NCBI GenBank assembly: GCA_016946835.1
Contig: JACVTC010000063.1
Span: 523,501-587,500 of the forward strand
DNA from: Neocallimastix lanati (nom. inval.)
Taxonomy: Eukaryota > Neocallimastigomycota > Neocallimastigomycetes > Neocallimastigales > Neocallimastigaceae
Reading direction: 5' to 3'
Length of the DNA: 64,000 nucleotides
Each line of letters begins with the position of its first letter. Position 1 is the first letter of the stretch. The notes beneath the pieces are model-generated. The model did no database searches and had not been told where the DNA came from. It worked only from the letters and a program-made list of their open reading frames with translations. The position numbers and the translations under genes are program-made. Shown piece after piece: positions 22,441 to 34,950 of this stretch.

Positions 22441-22727
22441 GTATTTTATTTTTTTAATCTTTTTTATTTTTTTTATTTTTTTATTTTTTTTATTTTTTTA
22501 TTTTTTTATTTTTTTTATTTTTTTATTTTTTTATTTTTTTATTTTTTTATTTTTTTATATTTTTTATTATCAAATATATATTAAATTATGAAATTATTAT
22601 AAAATAAAATATTTATTTAATTATTATTTAATTATTTATTTATATAAAAAAATTTATATATAATACGCCATCTCAAAAAACATGTGGCTTATATCATTCA
22701 CGTGCGGTTCCGAAACGCGCTCTCCCC

Positions 22728-22736
22728 GATTAGATT
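22728..22736. repeat. Right target-site duplication of the MULE
   Basis: GATTAGATT, an exact copy of 16697-16705, directly after the right TIR (CTCTCCCC). Confidence 0.9.
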
Positions 22737-22892
22737 CTTATATTTTATTTATGTTAAATATTTATATTATTATCTTTTTTTATATTATCAATATCAAACT
22801 TATATTAATTACTATTACATATTCATATTAATAATTATTATTTTAATAATTAACCTTTTTTATATAAATAAATGTTTAAATCTTTTGATTAA

Positions 22893-23154
22893 TCCTCTGT
22901 AGCGTAGTTGAAGTAGATCGAAATCAGTGGGAAGTACTTAACAAAGCCAGAATGCACCCTTTATCTCATTAATTATACAGAAAACCCTAATATGAATGAG
23001 AATTGCATCATACAGTGGATTTTGATTAAATAATATGGTTGTTGTAAAATATATAACAGAATTTTTTTTTTAAAAAAAAAAAAAAAATGGAAAGATCCAA
23101 AACTATTTCCTATAAAAAAAAAAAAAATGGAAAGATCCAATATCATCTATTTCC

Positions 23155-23175
<21 letters not shown>
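22893..23175. pseudogene. Decayed retroelement-like scrap
   Basis: A normal-composition island (22893-23040) reads VEVDRNQWEVLNKARMHPLS on the plus strand before stops. After it, GGAAAGATCCAA...ATTTCCTAT occurs twice (23089 and 23129) between A runs. The same phrase (TGGAAAGATTCAA...TATTTCCTAT) lies in the LINE relic at 60668, which suggests a fragment of that family. The first part is not firmly assigned. Confidence 0.4.
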
Positions 23176-23192
<17 letters not shown>

Positions 23193-23484
23193 GTTTCTGC
23201 ATTGGCTAAACTTTAACTAATGTTACTCAATCCTTATAGAACAAGGATAAAATTTACAAAGATTTATATTTTATTTTTTTTTTTCTTTTTTTTTATTTTT
23301 TTGTTTTTTTGTTTTTGTACCTAACATCATATGTAAAAGGTTAGGTATATTTTCAGTAATCACCATCTTGAAGGATACTCGATTCATATATTCATATATA
23401 TTTTATAAACAAATAAATAAATGATCATGGTTCATTCCTTTTTCCATTATTAATCCCAAAAAAAATAAAATAAAATAAAATAAA

Positions 23485-23515
<31 letters not shown>

Positions 23516-23610
23516 CATATTTATAATTGAATAAGATAAAGTGCTTCTTTTATAAGATTTATTATTATAATAATATGAATCAATAATTTTTTAATATAAT
23601 CCATAAAAAA

Positions 23611-23651
<41 letters not shown>

Positions 23652-23944
23652 ATATAAAAATAAATGCTAATATTTATATTTCTACATTTTTTGTATTTCT
23701 GTATTTTCATGGTATAAAAAAAAAATTAAAATTTATCAAAATATATATATATTTTTTATATAGATAAAAATTTAACCCATATAAATAAAAAGGGTTAATT
23801 CTTATGATTAATTATAATTAATATTAAATTAATATTTTATGAATATAATTAATAATAATAAATAATATATAATAAATAATTAAATAATTAAATAATTGAA
23901 TAATAAATAAAATAAATAGTATTATCTATGATAAATAATATTAA
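23176..23944. other. A+T-rich spacer with oligo-A runs
   Basis: Includes a slightly richer patch (23310-23390) without a lasting frame, then long A runs. No supported gene. Confidence 0.35.
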
Positions 23945-24121
23945 AATTTATTTGATTCTGTTTATCAGTTTTTGGAAATTCTAGCGGATTTTATTTTAAT
24001 TGCAATTATTGTAGTTTGTCTTTGTTGTGGTTATTACAGTACCACTACTAAATCTTATAAAGAATTCAATAATATTTTTAAATTAGAATCTAAATATTTC
24101 ATATTTAATAAAAATTTTTAA
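23945..24121 (+). CDS. Exon encoding a membrane-spanning segment (gene incomplete)
   Basis: A 58-codon open stretch of normal composition, closed by TAA at 24119. After a TATCAG acceptor-like site (to 23968) it reads FLEILADFILIAIIVVCLCC, a clear hydrophobic membrane helix with a Cys-rich end, then GYYSTTTKSYKEFNNIFKLE, a short polar tail. No ATG precedes it, so it is most likely the last exon of a gene whose earlier exon I could not find, or a relic. Not recognised by family. Confidence 0.4.
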   Translation, partial: NLFDSVYQFLEILADFILIAIIVVCLCCGYYSTTTKSYKEFNNIFKLESKYFIFNKNF

Positions 24122-24554
24122 AATATTTAAAGAGTTTTATATAAATATGAAAAAATTTTAAAACTTTATTAATAACTTAACTGAAAATAATCTATTATAT
24201 TTTTTATTAATATAATTATAAATAATTAGTATTTATTAATAATTATTTATTATAATATTCTAATTATTTGAATATTTTAGAGTTTATATAATCATCATAA
24301 TTATATATTTATTAATAATTATTTATTATAATATTCTAATTATTTGAATATTTTAGAGTTTATATAATCATCATAATTATATTTATTAATAATTAAAAAT
24401 CATATTTTATTTTGTAAAATCAAAATGTTTTTATTTTATTAATTAATTAATTATTTATTTATAATATTAAATAATAAATAAATAGATAGATAATAAATAA
24501 AATAAATAATAAATAAATAAATAGATAAATAAATTGAAATAAAATTTTTTTTTT
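24122..24554. other. A+T-rich spacer with a 70-bp direct duplication
   Basis: The block around 24215-24305, containing AATATTTTAGAGTTTATATAATCATCATAATTATA pieces, is repeated directly at about 24300-24380. Otherwise short ATAAATA repeats. Confidence 0.5.
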
Positions 24555-24692
24555 TTTTTTTTTATTTTCGGTGTGTACTTTGGTTTCGGCCCCTCCCTCC
24601 TTAGAAATAGTGAGAATATTGAGGTAATCACACACTTCCATTTTGGAAAGGCAGAATTGATCCTACTGGTCGACTTTTACTGACTCTGACAT
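24555..24692 (-). pseudogene. Possible decayed coding fragment
   Basis: A G+C-richer island. The minus strand from an ATG at 24692 reads MSESVKVDQ, a TAG, then DQFCLSKMEVCDYLNILTIS and KEGGAETKVHTENK before running into Lys codons. The plus-strand flank to about 24900 is also richer, with ACACAAAAACA repeats. It resembles a broken retroelement reading frame, but I cannot name it. Confidence 0.3.
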
Positions 24693-24929
24693 GCATATTA
24701 TTTTTGAGAATTTTTACTAATATTACTTCTCCGAGTGCTTCTCCAAGTGCTTAACTTCCCTTTGAAGTTAATATAAAAAAATTAGAATTTTTTTTCATTT
24801 CATTTTAACGTATACTCAACACAAAAACATGACACACAAAAACACCACACAGGACAGGACAATTATCCATTGTAATTGTACAATTGTATAACATCTATGA
24901 TAGTTAACTCTTTCTGATATTTATTTTTA

Positions 24930-25200
24930 AATTTTATCTATTTTATTTTATTTTATTTTATTTTTCTTTTATTTTTCTTTTAATTTAATTTAATTTAATT
25001 TATTTTATTTAATCTGTACTTTATATTCATATTCTACTATTTATTTTATTTTATTTTATTTTATTTAATCTGTACTTTATATTCATATTCTACTATTTAT
25101 TTTATTTTATTTTATTTTATTTTATTTTATTTTATTTTATTTTATTTTATTTTATTTTATTTTATTTTATTTTATTTTAATTTATTTTATTTTATTTTAT
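24930..25200. repeat. Second TTTTA satellite locus
   Basis: (TTTTA)n blocks with two spacers beginning TTTAATCTGTACTTTATATT and ending CTACTATTTA, clearly the same family as the satellite inside the MULE but with its own spacer variant (ATTCATATTCTACTA). A minimal trace also lies at 32180-32235. Confidence 0.85.
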
Positions 25201-25204
25201 TTTT

Positions 25205-25480
25205 TAATAAAAAATAATAAATAATAAATAATAAATAATAAATAATAAATAATAAATAATAAATAATAAATAATTGAATAATAAATAATAATAAATAATA
25301 AATAATAAATAATAAATATAAATAATAAATAATAAATAATAAATAATAAATAATAAATAATAAATATGAATAAAAAGGGTATTTATTAATCAATAATCAA
25401 GAATAATAAATAATAAATAATAAATAATAAATATTAAATAATTAAATAATTAAATTAATAATTAATAATTAATTAATTAA
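25205..25480. repeat. TAAATAA heptamer array
   Basis: About 35 copies of the AATAAAT heptamer with single interruptions, including the longer motif AGGGTATTTATTAATCAATA. Confidence 0.85.
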
Positions 25481-25786
25481 TATTTTTATCTCCAAAAAAA
25501 AAAAAAGAAAAAAAAGAAAAAAAAAAGTCCCTTTCTTTTTTTCATATGATTAATTTTTTTAAGGATGATTATAAATTAGAAATAATATATATAAAATATG
25601 TAATAAAAAATGTTTCACCTTTAAAAAGTAAAGTAATTTTTTTTTTTTTTTTTATTATTTTGTTATGTTTTGTTTGGAATATTTCTTAAAACATTAATTG
25701 GTAATAATCTCTTCTTTCTTTCTCTCTTTTTTTCTAATATGATAATTTAAAAAGGAAAATAATAAAATAATAAAATAATAAAATAA

Positions 25787-25830
<44 letters not shown>

Positions 25831-26689
25831 AGAAATTATATAATAATTATAATAAAGAATGTTTAGTATAATAACATTACTATCAAAGACTATATAACAT
25901 GATATATTATACTATTAAAGATAAGTATAATAATAATACTATTATTATTACTATTAAAGGCTGAATAATGGTAATATTAAAGAGTAGTATAATATAATAT
26001 AATATACTAGAAATGATAAGAAATAAAAGAAGAGTGAATATATAAATATATATATGCAAATGAATATGCTTCTAATATTAAAAGTGTGTATTGATAATAA
26101 GCAATGAGTAATGTGTATATTATAATTCACTGAAATTAAAAAGTGTTGAGAAATGAATATTCCATTTTCACTTAATTAAGAAAATGGAAAATGAAAACTG
26201 ATCAATGGATAAATAATTTAAGGTTAAATAAATTAAAATTAAATAAAATAAAATAATATAAAATAAAATATAATAAAATAAAATTATACATATATATATA
26301 TAATTAAATAAATGAGCATATTAATAGATCAATGGATAAATAAGTAAATAAAAATTTTGAAGTATATATGAATAGATAAATACATAATAAAATAAATAAT
26401 TAATTAAATGAAAATAAATGAATATAAATAAATTAATAAAAATAAATAAATAATAATTCTATTTAAATTTTATTAATGAATAATATTATTTTTTGTTAAA
26501 AAAATAGAAATAAGAACTTCTAGACTTTTTTTTATTTATTTTTTTATTTTTTTATATTTTATTTTTTTTTCTATGTAATAATTAACATAATTAATTATAA
26601 TTAATTTTAGTTTAGGTACTTATATGTTATAAATTGTAAAAATAATTATAATCATATTATTAAATATATAATCAAATGATTAATAAATA
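25481..26689. other. A+T-rich spacer
   Basis: Homopolymer runs and (AAAT)n, with a somewhat richer patch at 25860-26220 that contains no lasting frame. A weak repeat of ATTAAAG-type units lies at 25910-25990. Confidence 0.35.
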
Positions 26690-27262
26690 ATAAAAAGAGT
26701 ATTTATTAATAAATAATTAATAATAAATAATAAATAATAAAAGTAATAAATAATAAATAATAAAAGTAATAAATAATAAATAATAAAAGTAATAAATAAT
26801 AAATAATAAAAAAAGTATTTATTAATAAATAATTGAATAATAAATAATAAATAATAAAAAAGAGTATTTATTAATAAATAATTGAATAATAAATAATAAA
26901 TAATAAATAATAAATAATAAATAATAAAAAAGAGTATTTATTAATAAATAATTATAATAAATAATTAATAATAAATAATAAATAATAAAAAAGAGTATTT
27001 ATTAATAAATAATTATAATAAATAATTAATAATAAATAATAAATAATAAAAAAGAGTATTTATTAATAAATAATAAATAATAAATAATTAATAATAAATA
27101 ATAAATAATAAATAATAAATAATTAATAATAAATAATAAATAATAAATAATAAATAATAAATAATAAATAATTAATAATAAATAATAAATAATAAATAAT
27201 AAATAATAAATAATAAATAATAAATAATAAATAATAAATAATTAATAGTAATAAATAATAAA
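26690..27262. repeat. Heptamer array with GAGTATTTATTAATAAATAA higher-order units
   Basis: AATAAAT heptamers punctuated every 60-75 bp by AAAAGAGTATTTATTAATAA. The unit structure is in plus orientation here and in the opposite orientation at 31280-32060. Confidence 0.9.
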
Positions 27263-27566
27263 TTTTTATATTTTTTAGGTCCAATTTAAAAGAATATATA
27301 ATATATATATAATTAAAAATAAAAATTTTATAGATGACTGTTCCAAAGTAATTATTATTATTATATTTATTTTCTTTCTTTTAAATTACTACTTTAAAAT
27401 ATTCCAAATAAATGAAATAACTACTGAATAACACAACTTAAAGTATGAAAAAGAAATTTATTAAATATATATATATATATATATAAAAGGGACATTACGT
27501 ATAATTTTATTTTTATTTTTTTTATTTGAACTTTATTTTTATTTTCTATTTATTCTTCTATTTGAC

Positions 27567-27598
<32 letters not shown>

Positions 27599-27951
27599 TT
27601 AATAATATTTATCAATTATAAGTATATATATATTTTAACATTTAAATTAACTTCAGTATATTTGAACTCAATATTGGTCTTTTATTAATCTCTAGAAATC
27701 CTTATCATAATTTATATATAATTTAATATATATTTATATATATAATGGAGAGGAAAAAAAAAAAATAAATTTTATAAAATATTTTAATTTAAATATTTAT
27801 TTACTTGATTTGACTCCTATTCGTATATATATTTATATATGTAAATTCATCTATATATACCTTTAGATTATTTAAAAATAATTTTTTTTTGTATTAATCT
27901 TTTTACTATTATTATCATTATTATTATCAATTTAGATAGTTAATTAGTAAA
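27263..27951. other. 3' flank of the RING gene
   Basis: A+T-rich sequence with (TA)n and T/A homopolymers. No gene seen. Confidence 0.35.
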
Positions 27952-28236
27952 TTAGTCATAAATATGAAGAGTATCAATAAATAATCTTCTACATATAGGG
28001 CAATTTTTTTTCCCTAATTGTTTAATACATGAAGAACAAAAACAATGACCACATGGAATTAAAGCAATATTTTTTTTTTCTTCCATACAAATACTACAAG
28101 AACTATCATTCTTTAGAGAGGATTGTTTTAAATTATCTTTATTTTTTAAAGTAGTATAGCCGATATAACAAATTCCAACAACAATGCCAAGAAGATTTTG
28201 CTTAAATAAAGAAATTAATAATTTAGCTTGAATCAT
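27952..28236 (-). CDS. Small membrane-anchored RING-finger protein, MUL1/SP1-like
   Basis: 94 residues. A hydrophobic segment (about 12-30, LLGIVVGICYIGYTTL) is followed by a basic/polar linker and a complete C-terminal C3HC4 RING: C47, C50, C62, H64, C67, C70, C79, C82 (CSIC...PCGHCFCSSC...CPIC). RING proteins of this type are E3 ubiquitin ligases. A RING at the very C-terminus after a membrane helix, closing with a short aliphatic tail (LHIYD), is the arrangement of MUL1/MAPL and plant SP1 on organelle outer membranes. Those proteins are longer, with an N-terminal GIDE domain that is not seen here. The ATG at 28236 follows an AACAG acceptor-like site, so an upstream exon is possible but not found. 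The alternative is a stand-alone mini-E3. Confidence 0.75.
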   Translation of the reverse strand: MIQAKLLISLFKQNLLGIVVGICYIGYTTLKNKDNLKQSSLKNDSSCSICMEEKKNIALIPCGHCFCSSCIKQLGKKNCPICRRLFIDTLHIYD

Positions 28237-28246
28237 TTGTCTGTTA

Positions 28247-28251
28247 TTATA

Positions 28252-28305
<54 letters not shown>
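28247..28305. repeat. (ATT)n microsatellite
   Basis: About 19 ATT units directly upstream of the RING gene. Confidence 0.9.
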
Positions 28306-29267
28306 GATAGTAATAGTAGTAGTAGTAATGGTAGTATTTTTAGTATTCTTAGTATTATTTTATATTTTTTATTTTTTTTTCTTTATATTGGTATTCTTTT
28401 TTTTCAAATTATTACTCTTAATGGTATTATTTTTAATAACTTTGTGTAATTAAATACTTATAGATGACTATTATTTTTAAATATTATTTATTGAAAATAT
28501 AAATGTTCAAATTAAAAAAAAAAAAGTAATGAATAATAATAATAAAAAAAAAAACTTTTTTTTTTTTAAAAATTTAGATATTTATATTTGTTATGTCTTT
28601 TTTTTTTAATTTTTTTTTTTTTTTTTTTGATAAATATTTAATTAAAAATAATGCTTAGTTTCTTTTTTTTTTTATTTTATTTTAGACTTATTGATTTATT
28701 ATTATTATTATTTATTATTTATTATTATTATTATTATTATCATTATTATTATTATTATTTATTATTATTTATTATTATTATTATTTATTATTTATTATTA
28801 TTATTATTATTATCATTATTATTATTATTATTATTTATTATTATTATTATTTATTATTTATTATTATTATTATTATTATTATCATTATTATTATTATTAT
28901 TATTTATTATTATTTATTATTATTTATTATTTATTATTTATTATTATTATTATTATCATTATTATTATTATTATTATTTTGATTTATAATACTATTTAAA
29001 ATAAACGTATAATTAATTCTGAGAAATATTTAAAATTGTATATTCTTTATATCCATTCTTATATCCAGAATAATATAATATAATTATATTTATTTTATGT
29101 CTATTTATATTAATTTACATTAATTTCTATTATGTCTATTTTTATTAATTTAATTTTTTTCTTTTTTTTTTTTTTTTTAAATTTAAAATAAAAGCTTTTA
29201 TTAACTATTTTATTTTTATTTTTATTTTATTAGTTAAAATGATTACATCAACCTAATTTTTTTTTTT
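28306..29267. other. Spacer with compound TTA/TCA/TTTA microsatellite
   Basis: At 28695-28980 blocks of TTATTATTATTA with periodic TCA and TTTA form a roughly 60-65-bp higher-order repeat (four copies). No gene is supported. Confidence 0.6.
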
Positions 29268-29379
29268 TTAAACATTATGAATATCAAGAAATAATAAGCT
29301 ATCTATGAAAAATATATATTTACTTTTTTCCATAACTAATCCTTGAATATTTTTACGATCAAATAATTCATTTGTTATT
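29268..29379 (-). other. Possible 3'-terminal exon (unassigned)
   Basis: After an AATTAG acceptor-like site the minus strand is open for 37 codons to TAA (29270-29268): ITNELFDRKNIQGLVMEKSK then YIFFIDSLLFLDIHNV. Composition is richer than the flanks. No upstream exon or family was recognised. Confidence 0.3.
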
Positions 29380-29674
29380 CTAATTAACTAATTCAGTAAA
29401 TAGATATATATAAATGTATATATTTATAAATAAATAAATAAATAAATAATTAATTAATTATTTTTTTTAATTTAATTTAATCTTTTATTATATAAAAAAT
29501 AAAAAAAATAAAAAAATATGAAATTTATTATTCAATAAATAAAAAAAAATTTTTTTTCTTTAAAAAAAAAATATATTCTATCAAACCTTTATGGAGTATG
29601 TTACATATTTAAATTTTATTATTATAATTATTATTTTTATAAAAAAAAAATTTTTTTTTATTAATAGATGGCAT

Positions 29675-29855
29675 TTTATTATCGAGGAATGGGAAAAGTT
29701 AGAGGCTATTGCTTCTAACGCACTTTTATAATTTTATAATATATAATATTTTATTTCATGTATTATATTATTTTTTTTTCTTTAAAATCATGTAATTTTA
29801 ATTTTATTATTATTATAAATAAAGTTTTCTCTAAGTCTAAAAAAAAAAAAAAAAC
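29675..29855 (+). mobile_element. 5'-truncated LINE insertion, 181 bp, with target duplication
   Basis: Flanked by AGATGGCAT at 29666-29674 and 29856-29864 (a perfect 9-bp duplication). The insert begins with the last codons of a coding frame (IIEEWEKLEAIASNALL, stop), has a 3' untranslated region with TTTCATGTATT and TTCTCTAAGTCT, and ends in a poly-A tract. A sister copy lies at 53221. This is the signature of target-primed reverse transcription with severe 5' truncation. Confidence 0.75.
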
Positions 29856-29864
29856 AGATGGCAT

Positions 29865-30395
29865 GTTTTAGAATATATATGTTAAATATATTAAATGTAC
29901 TATTTAACAAAAAAAAAAAAAAAAATAGTTAAAAGTTATAATTAAATAATTTAAATTTAATTTTTCCAGTTCTATGTCTTTGTTAATAAAATAAGTAAAA
30001 TAAAATAAGTAGAATAAATTATTAAATAATATTATCCATTCTTTACTTCTTATTTATTGATCCTTTTAATTAATAAATGAATGGTCATATCATATCATTT
30101 CATTTTTTTTAAGAATCTAAATTAAAATTAAAAATAAATAATAAAAAAAAATAATAAAATAAATAATAAAATAAATAATAAATATTAAAATAAAAATATA
30201 TTGTCTTAGTGTTTACCTAAGACTGCAATTACATTAATAAAAAAAATATAATTTTTTCATAAACTAAACTACACTAAAATAAAATAAAAAAAGCTTAAAT
30301 TCTATCTATTTTATTTAAAAATTTATAATCTATGGATATAATATGAACTCTTTATTTTTTTCTTCTTTTTGTTTTTTCCTATTATTTTTTTTCCC

Positions 30396-30438
<43 letters not shown>

Positions 30439-30639
30439 TCATATACATTTGGTCAGTTTGTAGAATAAAATAAATTAATTAATTTAAATCTAAACGATAA
30501 GAATTTCATGAGAATATCATTATAATATAGAATATCATTAATAGTATTATTATACTATATCCTTTTAACACATTAACACATTATTATATATATTATTAAT
30601 CTATTATTACTTAATATTAAAAGTTTTTTAATTCATAAT
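29865..30639. other. A+T-rich spacer
   Basis: Contains a short hairpin (GTCTTAG...CTAAGAC, 30201-30223), an (ATT)n run at 30399-30437 and no supported gene. Confidence 0.4.
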
Positions 30640-31021
30640 TATTTTATTATTTATTATTTATTATTTATTATTTATTATTCAATTATTTATTATTTATTAT
30701 TTATTATTTATTATTTATTATTTATTATTCAATTATTTATTATTTATTATTTATTATTTATTATTTATTATTTATTATTTATTATTTATTATTTATTATT
30801 TATTATTTATTATTTATTATTTATTATTTATTATTCAATTATTTATTATTTATTATTTATTATTTATTATTTATTATTTATTATTTATTATTTATTATTT
30901 ATTATTCAATTATTTATTATTTATTATTTATTATTTATTATTTATTATTTATTATTTATTATTTATTATTCAATTATTTATTATTTATTATTTATTATTT
31001 ATTATTTATTATTTATTATTT
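30640..31021. repeat. TTATTTA heptamer array (reverse orientation)
   Basis: About 50 heptamers with TCAATTA interruptions that recur every 60-75 bp, the reverse complement of the arrays at 25.2 and 26.7 kb. Confidence 0.9.
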
Positions 31022-31279
31022 AATTATTCTATAATCATATGCCAAATATTTATAAAAAATTAAAAAAGAAAAAAAGAAAAACTGTTTATATAAAAATGAA
31101 AATAAAAAAAAAATTTTATTAAAAATTTTAATATTGTTAATTTATTTTTTATATTATTATTATCATGTTTTTTATTTTTATTTTTTTTTTTTTGCAAATT
31201 TTCTCATACCATAGAACATAGAAATTTCATTTTTTTTCTTTTCTTTATTTAAAATAAATTATTTATATAAAAACATATA
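31022..31279. other. A+T-rich spacer
   Basis: Short break between two heptamer arrays. No gene seen. Confidence 0.35.
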
Positions 31280-32060
31280 TTATTTATTATTTAATTATTT
31301 AATTATTTATTATTTATTATTCATTATTTATTTATTATTTATGATTCAATTATTTATTAATAAATACTCTTTTTTATTATTTATTATTTATTATTCAATT
31401 ATTTATTATTTATATTATTTATTATTTATTATTCAATTATTTATTATTTATATTATTTATTATTTATTATTCAATTATTTATTATTTATATTATTTATTA
31501 TTTATTATTCAATTATTTATTATTTATATTATTTATTATTTATTATTCAATTATTTATTATTTATATTATTTATTATTTATTATTCATTATTTATTTATT
31601 ATTTATGATTCAATTATTTATTAATAAATACTCTTTTTTATTATTTATTATTTATTATTCAATTATTTATTAATAAATACTCTTTTTTATTATTTATTAT
31701 TTATTATTCAATTATTTATTATTTATATTATTTATTATTTATTATTCAATTATTTATTATTTATTATTTATTATTTATTATTTATTAATAAATACTCTTT
31801 TTTATTATTTATTATTTATTATTTATTATTTATTAATAAATACTCTTTTTTATTATTTATTATTTATTATTTATTATTTATTATTTATTATTTATTATTC
31901 AGTTATTTATTAATAAATACTCTTTTTTATTATTTATATTAATTATTTATTATTTATTATTCAATTATTTATTAATAAATACTCTTTTTTATTATTTATA
32001 TTAATTATTTATTATTTATTATTTAATTATTTAATTATTTAATTATTTAATTATTTAATT
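31280..32060. repeat. Heptamer array with TTAATAAATACTCTTTTT units (reverse orientation)
   Basis: The TTATTATTCAATTATTTATT core and AATAAATACTCTTTTTTATT punctuation are the reverse complement of the 26.7-27.26 kb array. A block of about 38 bp (TATTATTCAATTATTTATAT) is repeated some five times at 31390-31600. Confidence 0.9.
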
Positions 32061-32464
32061 ATTTAAAATTAAAGTATAAAATTAAATTTCATTAATTATT
32101 ATTGTGATAATTGTTACATCTATCCAAAGTAAATATACATTAATGTATTTGTAATTTATTTATTTTATATTTCTACAGTGATTGAATTTATATTTCAACT
32201 ATCTATTTTTATTTTATTTTATTTTATTCAATATACTTTTTACTATATATTTTTAATTTTTATTTCATTTTAAAATTTATTAATAAATGTAAAACTACAT
32301 GATAAAAAAATAATGAAAATTGATAATTTAAAAAAAAATATAAAGATAAATATAAAAAAATTTTTTTTTTCTATTTTAAATAGTGTATTATAAATATTTT
32401 TATTTATATACAATATATCAAACTATTTATTCTTCATGAATAAAAAAAAAAATCATCCTATGAA
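32061..32464. other. A+T-rich spacer with a trace of TTTTA satellite
   Basis: Near 32185-32235, TATATTTCAACTATC precedes a few TTTTA units and TTCAATATAC. It resembles a degraded copy of the MULE-borne satellite. No gene. Confidence 0.4.
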
Positions 32465-32560
32465 AAGCAAAGAGTGTCAACGCTGAAAATGCAATAAGAC
32501 GGCCAATGCCTCTGAAGGAGAAGATCATAATTTGTATCAAATTTGTCAATTCAAACCTTA
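32465..32560 (+). pseudogene. Fragment of the 61-kb LINE family
   Basis: AGTGTCAACGCTGAAAATGC and TAAGACGGCC align with GCGTCAATGCTGAAGAAAC and TAAGACAGGCC at 61530, and both continue to GAAGATCATAATTT. The protein reading SVNAENAIRR parallels SVNAEETVRQ in the better copy. A G+C-richer flank to about 32635 may belong to the same insertion. Confidence 0.5.
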
Positions 32561-32639
32561 ATCCTGAATAAGAATTTCCTTTTAGAACAGAAATCTTATA
32601 ATCTTGGAGGTGAGGTTCGAAGCCTATGAATCTTTTTTC

Positions 32640-34589
<1,950 letters not shown>

Positions 34590-34796
34590 AATAATTAATA
34601 AATAATAAATAATAAATAATAAATAATAATAAATAATAAATAATAATAAGAGTATTTATTAATAAATAATAAATAATAAATAATAAATAATAAATAATAA
34701 ATAATAAATACTAAATAATAAATAATAAATAATAAATAATAAATAATAAATAATAAATAATAAATAATAAATAATAAATAATAAATAATAAATAAT
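34590..34796. repeat. TAAATAA heptamer array (plus orientation)
   Basis: The same family as the 25-27-kb arrays, including one AAGAGTATTTATTAATAAAT unit. Confidence 0.85.
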
Positions 34797-34950
34797 TAAA
34801 TAAACTTTTAAATAATTAAATAAACTTTTAAATAATTAAATAAACTTTTAAATAATTAAATAAACTTTTAAATAATTAAATAAACTTTTAAATAATTTTA
34901 AATAATTAAATAAACTTTTAAATAATTAAATAAACTTTTAAATAATTAAA
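34797..34950. repeat. 20-bp minisatellite
   Basis: The unit AAATAAACTTTTAAATAATT recurs about seven times with a single insertion near 34893-34905. It directly abuts the heptamer array. Confidence 0.9.

Larger units (their letters stand above)
16706..22727. mobile_element. Complete MULE DNA transposon, 6,022 bp
   Basis: The ends are inverted repeats. The left end begins GGGGGTGG and continues GCGTTTCGGAA. The right end, read on the other strand, begins GGGGAGAG and continues GCGTTTCGGAA (16 of 20 positions match). Both ends abut the same 9-bp direct repeat GATTAGATT. Inside are an intact MULE transposase (20546-21997, minus strand) near the right end, a 2.3-kb TTTTA satellite (17401-19690) and a tandem array upstream of the transposase. 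The left subterminal block with CGGAATGTGGCTT is duplicated with a 40-bp period, and ATGTGGCTTATAT recurs near the right end (22682) in the same orientation. The perfect duplication and open frame suggest a fairly recent insertion. Confidence 0.92.

Noticed and set aside
24459-24641. 60-codon minus-strand frame as an intact gene
   Set aside because: Its second half is Lys and Tyr/Leu from homopolymers and ATAAATA repeats, and the better-composed frame upstream is broken by a stop. Kept only as a possible relic.
25205-27262. CRISPR-like array because of regular repeats
   Set aside because: Heptamer satellite without unique spacers, in eukaryotic DNA.
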